Source: Verrucomicrobiaceae bacterium UBA1938 (GTDB lineage: Bacteria > Verrucomicrobiota > Verrucomicrobiia > Verrucomicrobiales > Verrucomicrobiaceae). Taken from it: DNA of 64,000 bases. Each line of letters begins with the position of its first letter. Positions within the stretch are counted from its first letter, which is position 1. Shown here in pieces: positions 44,908 through 53,519 of this stretch. Under the pieces are notes generated by a model. The model did not search any database, was not told where the DNA came from, and was given only the letters and a program-made list of their open reading frames with translations. The DNA lies in assembly GCA_002336895.1 (NCBI GenBank), contig DDFC01000030.1, forward strand, positions 1 to 64,000, read 5' to 3'. The translations under genes were made by a program, and so were the position numbers.

Positions 44908-46250
44908 GGCTCCTCCGGCTTCTGCCACGGCGTCGCCCCGCCGATCTGCACATGCATGCGCAGCGCAGTGGAGAGCTCCTTGAAAACCTTCGGCGCCTTG
45001 CCCATGAGGTTCGTCTTCTCCTGCGGGTCATTCTTGATGTTGTACAACTCCAGCGGGGAGTAGGGTGTGTTTTGCATCAGCTTCCATTCTCCGCGAATGA
45101 TGGCCTCATAACTCCGGCCGCCGTAGGCAGGGCCACCCTCGCGGCGAACGAAATAAAGATCGCGCTGCGCTGCGTCGAGCGTGCCACCATTGAGGATGGG
45201 CACAAGGCTGACGGCATCGAGCTTCGGCGAAGGCTTCAGGCCTGCGAGTTCCAGGAAGGTGGGGAAGAGGTCAAAATTAAGGCCGGTATAGTCGCTGCGC
45301 GAACCCGCCTTGATGTGGCCGGGCCAGCGCACCATGAAGGGCACGCGCAAGCCGCCGTCGTAGTGGCTCGTTTTGCCGTCGCGCCAGGGATCGTTGTTCT
45401 GAGAATGCGGCAGCGAGCCGCCGTTGTCTGAGCCGAAGGCCACGACGGTGTTTTGATCCAGCCCCAGCTCCTTCAGCACCGCCAGCAGCTGCCCGACGCG
45501 GTCATCCAGATGCTCGACGAGCGCGACATCGAGCGCGCGCTTTTCAGAGAGTTCCGGCGCGCGTGCCTTCACCTTCGCCACCCATTCCTCCGGCGGCTCA
45601 ATGGGGAAATGCGGCGCATTGAAGGCCAGGTAGAGAAAGAAGGGCTGCTTTCCTTTCGCACGCTCACGGAAGTAATCCGCCGCCCAGCCTGCGAAGATGT
45701 CCGTGGCATGCCCCTTCGGATCAATCTCCTCCGCATTATGCCGCATGTAGTTGTGCCCCTGGCGCAGGTGCGTGGTGTAGCTGTCCATCATGTCGCCGAG
45801 GAAACCATGGAAGAGGTCAAAGCCGCGCTGATTCGGAGCATTTTCAGGCTCAAGCCCCAGGTGCCATTTGCCGATCACTGCCGTGTGGTAGCCCGCTTTT
45901 TTGAGCTCATTGCCAATTGTCGGAATGCCGGGCGCGAGATAGCCCCACGAGTCTTCCGGATTTGTGCGGATCACACCCGGCACACCCACGCGGTCCGGAT
46001 ACCGCCCCGTGAGCAGCGCCGCCCTTGAAGGCGAGCACACCGTGCAGTTCGCCCGCATGTTCGGAAACAGCATGCCCTCCGAGGCCAGCTTGTCGATGTT
46101 CGGCGTGTGGCAGTCCGACGGATGGTAGGTGGAGACATCACCATAGCCGAGATCGTCGGCGTAGATGATGAGAAAATTCGGCTTCGCATCGGCGGCGAAT
46201 GACGAGAGACAAATGAGGAGTGAGGAAAGGTGAAAAGCGAATCGCTTCAT
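44904..46250 (-). CDS. Secreted arylsulfatase-like sulfatase
   Basis: This 448-residue enzyme has a signal peptide (1-20), 'FLIIYADDLGYGDVSTYH', Cys72 in VCSPSRAALLTGRYPDR, and 'TVVAFGSDNGGSLPHSQ'. It has the most canonical motifs in the cluster. The ATG at 46250 is preferred over a TTG two codons upstream. A 74-base palindromic repeat lies upstream, between this gene and the sulfatase that ends at 46403. Confidence 0.94.
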   Translation of the reverse strand: MKRFAFHLSSLLICLSSFAADAKPNFLIIYADDLGYGDVSTYHPSDCHTPNIDKLASEGMLFPNMRANCTVCSPSRAALLTGRYPDRVGVPGVIRTNPEDSWGYLAPGIPTIGNELKKAGYHTAVIGKWHLGLEPENAPNQRGFDLFHGFLGDMMDSYTTHLRQGHNYMRHNAEEIDPKGHATDIFAGWAADYFRERAKGKQPFFLYLAFNAPHFPIEPPEEWVAKVKARAPELSEKRALDVALVEHLDDRVGQLLAVLKELGLDQNTVVAFGSDNGGSLPHSQNNDPWRDGKTSHYDGGLRVPFMVRWPGHIKAGSRSDYTGLNFDLFPTFLELAGLKPSPKLDAVSLVPILNGGTLDAAQRDLYFVRREGGPAYGGRSYEAIIRGEWKLMQNTPYSPLELYNIKNDPQEKTNLMGKAPKVFKELSTALRMHVQIGGATPWQKPEEP

Positions 46251-46307
46251 GGGCAATTGAAAACGGCTTCCGTGGAAAGTTTATGTCAGTGAGTTCGCGG
46301 AGTCCGA

Positions 46308-46381
46308 AGTGATGCGGGCACTCCTGCCCGCAGCGAACGTCCATAGTGGCTCGTTTTGCGGGCAGGAGTGCCCGCATCACT
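46308..46381. repeat. Paired palindrome, family A (REPIN-like)
   Basis: Two 25-base arms, at 46308-46332 and 46357-46381, are perfect inverted complements, and each is itself a smaller palindrome around gcgggcactcctgcccgc. The pair occupies the gap between two sulfatase genes on the minus strand. The same arm recurs at 58665-58689, and a diverged pair at 20-84. When transcribed, it could fold into a long hairpin affecting readthrough. Confidence 0.85.
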
Positions 46382-46402
46382 TTCAAGCAGCTTTCCGCTC
46401 CT

Positions 46403-47902
46403 CTACTTTTTCTTTGCATTCCTTCCCTTCGGCGCAGGCTCCGGCACAGGCGGCAGTCCATCATCCGGCTGATCCCACAGACGGTAGGGATCATGCAGGC
46501 GGCGCATTTCAGAGAGCAGCAGATTTTCCATCTCGGCGAGCTTGGCGGCGTATTCGGGATTGCCGGCGAGGTTGGTCTGCAGTGGGTTGGTTTTCCCGTG
46601 CTCCTTGAGCAGCTCATCCGGATTCGCGGCAAGATTGAAGAGCTGCGTCTCATGCACCGCACCGTTCATGGCATCGTATTTGATCAGCTTCCAGTCTCCC
46701 TGCTTCACGCAGCGCATGCCGGGCTTGCTGCCGCCACAGTACACACCATACATCACATCGCGCATGGAGTCTGTCTTCCCTTCCAGCACCGGCTTGAAGC
46801 TGATCCCCTCATTGCTCTCCGGCGCAGGAATTCCGGCCAGATCACAGAGCGTCGCCACAATGTCCAAAAGATAAATGTTTCCCGGCACGCGGCTGCCGGG
46901 CTTGATGCCCGGACCTTTGACGATGAAGGGCACGCGCCACGTGTGCTCATAGAGGTTCTGCTTCCCTTGCAGTCCATGCCGCCCGATGGCGATGCCGTGG
47001 TCCGCCGTGTAAATGATATACGTGTTGTCCAGCTCGCCCATGGCCTTCAGCTTTTCCAGCACGCGGCCGATCTGGATGTCGATGTTCTCGCTGCAAGCAA
47101 ACTCGCGACCGATCTCGTTTCGGATGGTAGCTTCATCGCGGTTCTTCCACACGCCGCTCACCTCCACTTCATCGCGCACGTTGGCATCGCCGTTGTTAAA
47201 CGGGTGCGCTTTCAGGTAATTCACCGGCAGGGGGGGCTGCTTGGCATTCAGCTCAGGCAGAGTGTTCGGGTCTTCGTGATTCGTCGCACCATACTTCGCC
47301 AGCAGCTCAGGCCTGCCATCACGCGTGTCATGCGGATGCGAGAAGCCAAAGTTGATGAGAAAGGGGTCCGTGTCCTTCTTCGCCTCGCGCTCGTTCAGGT
47401 AGTCCATCACTCGGTCCCCATGCCAGGTGCTGCCGCTTTCGTCGGTGCCGCCGCGCTTGGTCGCATCATGCCGCACGGTGAACTGCTTGTTCGCGCCCTC
47501 ATACGAGTTGCCCTGCTTGCAGGTGCGCATGGTGTCATAGCCAGCGCGATTGAACACAGCCGCCAGCGTGTTCAGCTCCAGGTTCGGCGGGCAGTGCTCC
47601 TTCGCCAGGGGGCCGATGGGCAGATGCCACACCGTGCGCCCGCTCATGATCATGTGCCGCGAGGGCGTGCACACCGCCCCCACAAACGCGCCCATGTGCC
47701 GCGCGGAATCAAACACCATGCCCTCCGCCGCCAGTCTGTCGATGTTGGGACTCTGCAGTGCCGACTTCGGATTGTAAAACTTGAAGTCAAAGGGCGACTG
47801 GTCATCCACCACGATGAAAAGAAAATTCGGCCGCTTCGCAGGAGCAGCGAACGACGAACTCCAAAAGCAAAGCGAGAGCAGGAGGTAGGCGAGCAGTTTC
47901 AT
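46403..47902 (-). CDS. Secreted sulfatase with a basic C-terminal end
   Basis: This 499-residue enzyme has a signal peptide (1-20), 'FLFIVVDDQSPFDFKFYN' at the metal site, Cys78 in AVCTPSRHMIMSGRTVWH, and 'YIIYTADHGIAIGRHG'. The C-terminus ends in a short basic tail (KGRNAKKK). The overall pattern is close to iduronate- or choline-sulfatase-type members, but the substrate is not determinable. The ATG at 47902 opens the signal peptide; the upstream sulfatase ends 11 bases away on the same strand. Confidence 0.92.
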   Translation of the reverse strand: MKLLAYLLLSLCFWSSSFAAPAKRPNFLFIVVDDQSPFDFKFYNPKSALQSPNIDRLAAEGMVFDSARHMGAFVGAVCTPSRHMIMSGRTVWHLPIGPLAKEHCPPNLELNTLAAVFNRAGYDTMRTCKQGNSYEGANKQFTVRHDATKRGGTDESGSTWHGDRVMDYLNEREAKKDTDPFLINFGFSHPHDTRDGRPELLAKYGATNHEDPNTLPELNAKQPPLPVNYLKAHPFNNGDANVRDEVEVSGVWKNRDEATIRNEIGREFACSENIDIQIGRVLEKLKAMGELDNTYIIYTADHGIAIGRHGLQGKQNLYEHTWRVPFIVKGPGIKPGSRVPGNIYLLDIVATLCDLAGIPAPESNEGISFKPVLEGKTDSMRDVMYGVYCGGSKPGMRCVKQGDWKLIKYDAMNGAVHETQLFNLAANPDELLKEHGKTNPLQTNLAGNPEYAAKLAEMENLLLSEMRRLHDPYRLWDQPDDGLPPVPEPAPKGRNAKKK

Positions 47903-47913
47903 GGCGTTGTTGA

Positions 47914-49386
47914 TCAGTTGGCAGGTGTCGCCTTGGCTTTCTTGCCCGCGCCTTTCTTGGCTGGCGTGAACTTCTTCGCCCCACGCTTGTCCATCGGCAG
48001 CAGCGCGCCGCCGCGCGCGTTCATCTCGGCGTCGCACAGCGCACGCATCTCCTTCAGCGCCGCCGCATGCGCGGGATCGTTCGCGTAGTTTTTGAGCTCG
48101 TCACGGTCAGACTCCAGATCATGCAGAAACTCATACGCGGGCTGCTGGTCAAAGTAGCGTGCATACACATAGCGCTGCCCACGGATGCCCTCCCACGTCA
48201 GTGTGGGCGCCAGGTCCAGGTGCTCGCAGAAGAAGTGATCCCGCCAGGGCTTGTCGCTCCCCTTGCCATCGATGAGCGTGGAGAGGCTGCGACCTTCGTA
48301 GGCGTCGGGCCGTTTCACACCCGCCCAGTCGAGAAAGGTGGCGGGCAGGTCCACATTCAGCACCAGCTCATCCAGCACACGGCCGCGCTTCTCCTTGGGC
48401 ACACGCGGGTCATAGACGATCATCGGCACGCGCAGCGACTCCTCGTAGTGCGACCACTTGCCCTGAAAGCCGCGGTCTCCCAGGTAGTACCCGTTGTCTC
48501 CAGAATAAACGATGATGGTATTTTCTGCCAGCCCGGCCTCCTTCAGTGCGGCAAGCACACGCGCGATCGCCTTGTCGATCCCGCTGATCATGCGGTAGTA
48601 GGCGCGCACATTGATCTCATACTTCTCCGGCGTGTCGTAGCCCCAATACCAGCGCTCGCGGTTGATCGAGTCTTTGAGAAACTGCGGATGCGCCTCGTAG
48701 ATGGCCGGATCTCCCAGGCGCGCAGGTGGGATGGAGCGGTCCTCATACATGCCGTCGGTGGACTGCGGCCATGGGTACAGGCCGATGCCCGGCCGGTGGT
48801 CATTATCTTCGGCATGCGCGGCGTTGAACCACAGGTTCAGCGCAAAGGGCTTGTCCTTCGGCTGCGATTTGATGAACTCGATCCCCTTGTCACACACGAT
48901 GTCCGTCTCGTGCCGCTTGCTGCCGTCGGGCATCGTCTTGATGTATGGATTCCTCCCGATCGCCTCGTACTCGTCATACTGCGCCTCAGGCTTGAAGCCC
49001 TGCGGGGAGATCATGTGCCATTTACCAAAGTGCCCGGTGCGATAGCCTGCGTTGCGCAGCAGCACGGGATACATGGTGGCCAGAGCCTCCGGCTTCACGG
49101 TGGGTATGGCATCCCGCTGCGCATGGCTGCGCGCCCACTGCCCCGTGAGCACCACGGCGCGGCTGACCCAGCACACCGCCGTGGTCACATGCGCATTGCT
49201 GAAGCGCACGCCCTGTGCGGCAAGGGAGTCCACCGTGGGCGTCTGCACGATGGGGTGCCCTGCACAGCTCTGCGTGTCCCACCGCTGATCGTCGGCAAAG
49301 AGGAAGAGGATGTTCGGACGCGCAGGCGTGTCTGCCGCAGCGGCGGTCAGGCAGAGGGAGGACAGCAGGACAAAAACGGATTTCAT
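47914..49386 (-). CDS. Secreted sulfatase with an unusual C-x-V-x-R motif and basic tail
   Basis: This 490-residue enzyme has a signal peptide (1-18), 'FLFADDQRWDTQSCAG', Cys72 in AVCWVSRAVVLTGQWARS where Val replaces the usual Pro, and 'IIVYSGDNGYYLGDRG' for the second metal site. Everything else matches an intact sulfatase, including 'GHFGKWHM'. The C-terminal about 24 residues are rich in Lys and Ala. Whether the Cys is converted to formylglycine in this context is uncertain. Confidence 0.88.
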   Translation of the reverse strand: MKSVFVLLSSLCLTAAAADTPARPNILFLFADDQRWDTQSCAGHPIVQTPTVDSLAAQGVRFSNAHVTTAVCWVSRAVVLTGQWARSHAQRDAIPTVKPEALATMYPVLLRNAGYRTGHFGKWHMISPQGFKPEAQYDEYEAIGRNPYIKTMPDGSKRHETDIVCDKGIEFIKSQPKDKPFALNLWFNAAHAEDNDHRPGIGLYPWPQSTDGMYEDRSIPPARLGDPAIYEAHPQFLKDSINRERWYWGYDTPEKYEINVRAYYRMISGIDKAIARVLAALKEAGLAENTIIVYSGDNGYYLGDRGFQGKWSHYEESLRVPMIVYDPRVPKEKRGRVLDELVLNVDLPATFLDWAGVKRPDAYEGRSLSTLIDGKGSDKPWRDHFFCEHLDLAPTLTWEGIRGQRYVYARYFDQQPAYEFLHDLESDRDELKNYANDPAHAAALKEMRALCDAEMNARGGALLPMDKRGAKKFTPAKKGAGKKAKATPAN

Positions 49387-49431
49387 GAACCTCTGCGAAC
49401 GAAGCCCGCAGCGCCATTCTTCCGCCCGAGA

Positions 49432-50910
49432 TCAGGGAATGGGATTCTGTAAAGAGAGCCCGTAGCTCTTTTCCCACCAGGCCACGCGCTCGGCATCGCT
49501 GGGCTGGCCTTTTTTCACGCGGCTCTTCCAGATGCGCTCGTATTCGAGGCGCTTGGCCCGCTGGATGGCGCTCAGCGGCGGCTCCGTGGGCGGGTCTCCC
49601 TGCGCACCACGGTCCGGGCTGGAGTTGATCCAGGTGTCCATGGCACTGCGCATGGCGGCCATGCGATCCGCCACTTTGGGTTCTTTGGCCAGGTTGTGCA
49701 GCGACTGCGGGTCGGCCTTGAGGTCGTAGTATTCCAGCGCCTCACGTCGTGGCGTCAGCCATGCAGCCTGCTGCTCATTGAGCTTTCCCTCCTTGTCCAT
49801 CACGCGTAGCAGCGGCATGCCGGGGTAGCTGTACTCTTTGTATCCTGACCAGTTCAGGTGCGAACGCGAGGGCTGAAAGTTGCGCACAAAGAGCGCGTCC
49901 GGCTCGATCACCGCTCGGATGCGGTCCATCGCATCGCCACAGCGGTCACGTGCGGCAAAGAGCCTGCTGCGCTCAGGGAATTCCCGCCCGAGGATCGCCT
50001 TCCCCTCCATCCAAGGAGGAATCGGCAGACTCGCAAGCTGAAGCATGGACGGCGCGAGATCGATGAGGCTCACCAGCCGCTCTTCCACACTGCCTGCGGC
50101 CACTCCTGGCCCGCGCATGATCAGCGGCACATGCAGCCCCTCCGCATTCAGCCACTGCTTGCCCCACGGCATGGGGCGGCCGTGATCGGCAAAAAACATG
50201 ACAATGGTGTTGTCCAGCACTCCCTCGGCTTTGAGCTGATCCAGGATGACACCCACCCGCTGATCCACGACTTCCACACTGCGCTGATACGCATACCAGT
50301 CACGGCGTACCAGCGGATGATCGGGGTAGTTCGGCGGGATCTGGATGGCCTTCAGCTTCGCTTCATCATACTCCTCAGGGATTGGAAACGGCCGGTGCGG
50401 CTCGGTGATCTGAAACTGCGCAAAAAAAGGCTGCCCCGGCGTGCGCTTCCGCCAGTCATTGCCATCATACATCTTCGCCGGATCATGGGCAAAGTTGTAG
50501 TGCGTCTTGGCCTTGGTCACCGGGCGTCCGTTGCGCACTGTGCCGGGCGCCGCCGCGTTGGTGACAAACCAGCCCGCTTCGCGCAGCATGCCAGGCAGGT
50601 GCTGGTAGGGCGCGGGCAGCGGCTGCGGATTCTCCGTGTCATGCGGATGCAGCCCCGTCGTGGTTTGATAGCACCCGAGGATGAAGGCCGAACGCGAGGC
50701 GCTGCACACCGGCGCCGTGGCATAGGCCCGTGTGTAGCGCCGCCCCTCTGCCACCAGCCGGTCCAGATGCGGCGTGCTCACCTCCTTCAGGCCGTAGGCT
50801 CCAGTGTCCGGTGACATGTCATCGGCAATGATCCACACAAAATTCGGCGTTGCTGCGGCAGCCGCAGTGTGGAGCGTCAGGAGGACAAGGCTGGTCAGTA
50901 CAAACTTCAT
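49432..50910 (-). CDS. Secreted sulfatase with a C-x-A-x-R motif
   Basis: This 492-residue enzyme has a signal peptide (1-20), 'FVWIIADDMSPDTGAYG', Cys69 in VCSASRSAFILGCYQ, and 'IVMFFADHGRPMPWGKQ'. It resembles heparan N-sulfatase (sulfamidase)-type members in its 'ADDMSPDTGAYG' start, but the substrate is unproved. It lies upstream of the 47914 gene, 45 bases apart, so the two may be co-transcribed with the esterase at 50959. Confidence 0.9.
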   Translation of the reverse strand: MKFVLTSLVLLTLHTAAAAATPNFVWIIADDMSPDTGAYGLKEVSTPHLDRLVAEGRRYTRAYATAPVCSASRSAFILGCYQTTTGLHPHDTENPQPLPAPYQHLPGMLREAGWFVTNAAAPGTVRNGRPVTKAKTHYNFAHDPAKMYDGNDWRKRTPGQPFFAQFQITEPHRPFPIPEEYDEAKLKAIQIPPNYPDHPLVRRDWYAYQRSVEVVDQRVGVILDQLKAEGVLDNTIVMFFADHGRPMPWGKQWLNAEGLHVPLIMRGPGVAAGSVEERLVSLIDLAPSMLQLASLPIPPWMEGKAILGREFPERSRLFAARDRCGDAMDRIRAVIEPDALFVRNFQPSRSHLNWSGYKEYSYPGMPLLRVMDKEGKLNEQQAAWLTPRREALEYYDLKADPQSLHNLAKEPKVADRMAAMRSAMDTWINSSPDRGAQGDPPTEPPLSAIQRAKRLEYERIWKSRVKKGQPSDAERVAWWEKSYGLSLQNPIP

Positions 50911-50958
50911 GCTCTGAAGGGAACGCGAAGCAGCCAGATTTGTGTCAGCGAGTTGAAC

Positions 50959-51816
50959 TCAATGCTCCGGGATCCACTTCTGCGCCTTCAGCCAGTACAC
51001 CAGATCCGCAAACCATGGGTGCTGCGTGCCGATGAGGCCGGTGCCGTGGTCGCCATGCTGGTAAAGGTGCAGCTCATGCGGCACGCCATTCTGGTGCAGG
51101 GCTGCGGCGTAGAGCTGCGCGTGCTCCACCGGCACCAGTTTGTCCTCCGCCGTGTGCCACAGAAAGCACGGCGGCAGTCCGGGGCGCACCTGCAGTTCGC
51201 TGGAGGTCTGGCGCACCAGCTCTTCACTGGGTTTCTCGCCGATCAGCATCTTGCGCGAGGTCGCGTGCGGCTTGGTGATCATGCTGATCACCGGATAGCA
51301 CAGGATCGCCAGATCTGGCCTCGCGCTCACTGTGGGGGTGCGGCCTTCGATCTCGCCGTCCTCAGGCCGGTTGATCAGCGTGGAGGTCAGATGCCCGCCG
51401 GCGGAGAATCCCATCACGCCGATGCGCTTGGGGTCGATCTTCCACCTGTCCGCATTACCACGGATCTGCCGCATGGCCTCCACCGCATCCTGCAGCTGCG
51501 CAGGGTAGCGGTAGCCCGCACTGCCCAGCCGGTAGCGCAGCACAAAGGCCGTGATGCCCTGCTCATTCAGCCAGAGTGCAAACGGCTCCGCCTGCCCCTC
51601 ATAGATGCCCGAGTAGCTTCCACCCGGGATCAGCAGCATCGCAGCACCGCTCGCCTTGGCTGGCACATACGGCGTCAGCGTCGGGATGTCCTTGGCCGCT
51701 GTGTCCAGGGCTCCTGGCGCACCATCTGGCCACAGCACCATGGGTTTTTCAGCTGCCGAAAGCGATGAATGGCAGACGAGCAGCAGAAGCGAAAGTATCA
51801 GTTTAAAAGACTTCAT
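50959..51816 (-). CDS. Secreted alpha/beta hydrolase (carbohydrate esterase-like)
   Basis: This 285-residue enzyme has a signal peptide (about 1-22), an oxyanion-hole region (LIPGGSYSGI), the nucleophile Ser in VMGFSAGGHLTS, the Asp in WHTAEDKLVPV, and the His in YQHGDHGTGL. The pattern fits acetylxylan-esterase-like enzymes. Surrounded by sulfatases, it probably removes acetyl groups from the same glycans. It follows the EF-hand sulfatase by 18 bases on the same strand. Confidence 0.9.
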   Translation of the reverse strand: MKSFKLILSLLLLVCHSSLSAAEKPMVLWPDGAPGALDTAAKDIPTLTPYVPAKASGAAMLLIPGGSYSGIYEGQAEPFALWLNEQGITAFVLRYRLGSAGYRYPAQLQDAVEAMRQIRGNADRWKIDPKRIGVMGFSAGGHLTSTLINRPEDGEIEGRTPTVSARPDLAILCYPVISMITKPHATSRKMLIGEKPSEELVRQTSSELQVRPGLPPCFLWHTAEDKLVPVEHAQLYAAALHQNGVPHELHLYQHGDHGTGLIGTQHPWFADLVYWLKAQKWIPEH

Positions 51817-51834
51817 GGCGGCGGGATGATAAGG

Positions 51835-53424
51835 TCACGGACCTACAAACTCCTCACGCGAAAGCCGTCCATCCTGATTTTTGTCGAAATTCTTGAAGCG
51901 CTGCGCGGCGTTTTCCTTGTTGGAGAGACCCTCGCTGTATTCTTCGAGCGTAAGGATGCCGTCGGCATTCTTGTCCCATTTCTTGAAGGCCGCTGCGCGG
52001 TTGGGTGCAGCTTTGGCGGGAGCCGAAGACGGCTTTTTATGTGCTGCGCCCGGCTCGGGCGGCGTGGGCACCGGCAGCGTTTTCTGCCAGGCACGCAGGG
52101 CGGCGGTCATCGCGGCGGTCCGCTGCGGATCGGTGGCGGAGAGGTCATGTGCCTGCGCGCGATCCTTGCTCAGGTCATAAAGTTCGGTGCGACTGCCGTC
52201 ATAGTTCATGACCAGCGTGTGGAAACCGTCGCGCATCGCCAGTTGCGGCCAGTCGGCCTCCTGCGCGTTCGGACCGCGCCATTCCCAGAAGAGCGGCTGC
52301 GTGCGCACGAAAGCCTCTCCTTTGAATGCCGCCAGCACATTCAGCCCGTCGCTTTGATAACCTTCCGGAGCGGCAACACCTGCCGCCGCCAGCAGCGTGG
52401 GCAGCATGTCCACTCCGGCGATCACGCTCGTCTTGTCCACGCGCCCCGCAGGCACCCGCCCGGGCCAGCGCACCAGGAAGGGCACGTTCACGCCGCCCAT
52501 GTACAGACTGCGTTTGCGTCCGCGCAGTCCGCCCGTGGTGCCCACGCTGTGGTACAGTTTGTCCGTCGGGCGCGCCTGCGAATTCTCCGGGCCGTTGTCG
52601 CTGGAAAAGATGACGATCGTGTTCTCGGCCAGCTTCAGTTCATCCAGCAGCGCCAGCACCCGCCCCACCTGCGCATCGGCCCGGGTGACGGCGGAGTAAT
52701 AGGTGCGCTGCGGTTCGGCCGTGTCGGGATACGGCGCCTTTTGCTCCTCCGTGGCGGCGACGAGGTGATGCGTCTCGTGCAGCCAGAAATGGATGTAAAA
52801 CGGCTTCTTTTCCACGCTCGCCTGCCTGACAAAACGCAGCACATGCTCCGCCGCCGCGATGGTTTGAAACGACGCCCCCGACTTGTCATGGGCATCTCCC
52901 GCCTGCCGCTCGACGCTCGTGCCTTCAAACACATTTCGCCCCGGCCCGGTCCAGACAGCGGCATCATCATTGCCATACGCCGCAGGCAGCGGAGCATCGA
53001 TGTCCTTGCCGACGCCGGAGAGGTGCCACTTGCCATAGTGCGCCGTGGCGTAGCCCGCATCTTTCATCAGCCGCGGCAGCAGCGTGACCTTCGGGTCCAG
53101 CCAGTCTGGCATGCCGCGTGCGACATTCTCCGCATGACCGGCGAAATGCTGATGCACGAGAAACCGTGCCGGATACCGCCCGCTGACAATGGCCGTGCGG
53201 CTGGGCGAACACACCGGATGGCACACGACGAACTGCTGGAAATCGGTCCCCTCCCTCGCGAGGCGGTCCAGATTTGGCGTTTTCAGATGCGGGTGCCCGT
53301 GGCAGGCGAGATCGCCCCAGCCCCAGTCATCCGCATAGATAAAAAGGATGTTCGGCCTCGATTCCGCAGCGAATGCCGCGCTCAGCATGGCAAATGAGAA
53401 AAACAGGATCAGGCAGGATTTCAC
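51835..53424 (-). CDS. Secreted sulfatase with C-terminal EF-hand pair
   Basis: This 529-residue enzyme starts at a GTG that opens the signal peptide (VKSCLILFFSFAMLSAAFA). The sulfatase domain has 'ILFIYADDWGWGDLACHG', Cys72 in VCSPSRTAIVSGRYPAR, and 'TIVIFSSDNGPENSQAR'. Two EF-hand loops follow at the end: DKNADGILTLEEY and DKNQDGRLSREEF, so calcium binding is likely. An Ala/Pro/Lys linker joins the two parts. Longer in-frame extensions upstream lack a signal peptide and were rejected. Confidence 0.92.
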   Translation of the reverse strand: MKSCLILFFSFAMLSAAFAAESRPNILFIYADDWGWGDLACHGHPHLKTPNLDRLAREGTDFQQFVVCHPVCSPSRTAIVSGRYPARFLVHQHFAGHAENVARGMPDWLDPKVTLLPRLMKDAGYATAHYGKWHLSGVGKDIDAPLPAAYGNDDAAVWTGPGRNVFEGTSVERQAGDAHDKSGASFQTIAAAEHVLRFVRQASVEKKPFYIHFWLHETHHLVAATEEQKAPYPDTAEPQRTYYSAVTRADAQVGRVLALLDELKLAENTIVIFSSDNGPENSQARPTDKLYHSVGTTGGLRGRKRSLYMGGVNVPFLVRWPGRVPAGRVDKTSVIAGVDMLPTLLAAAGVAAPEGYQSDGLNVLAAFKGEAFVRTQPLFWEWRGPNAQEADWPQLAMRDGFHTLVMNYDGSRTELYDLSKDRAQAHDLSATDPQRTAAMTAALRAWQKTLPVPTPPEPGAAHKKPSSAPAKAAPNRAAAFKKWDKNADGILTLEEYSEGLSNKENAAQRFKNFDKNQDGRLSREEFVGP

Positions 53425-53519
53425 GCCATCAGAACGATGATGAAGCAAGGATCTCGCGTGTTTCAGCACCGCATTGCTTTCCGCTGGCAATTCACACCAT
53501 TGTGACGGACAGCAGCGGG

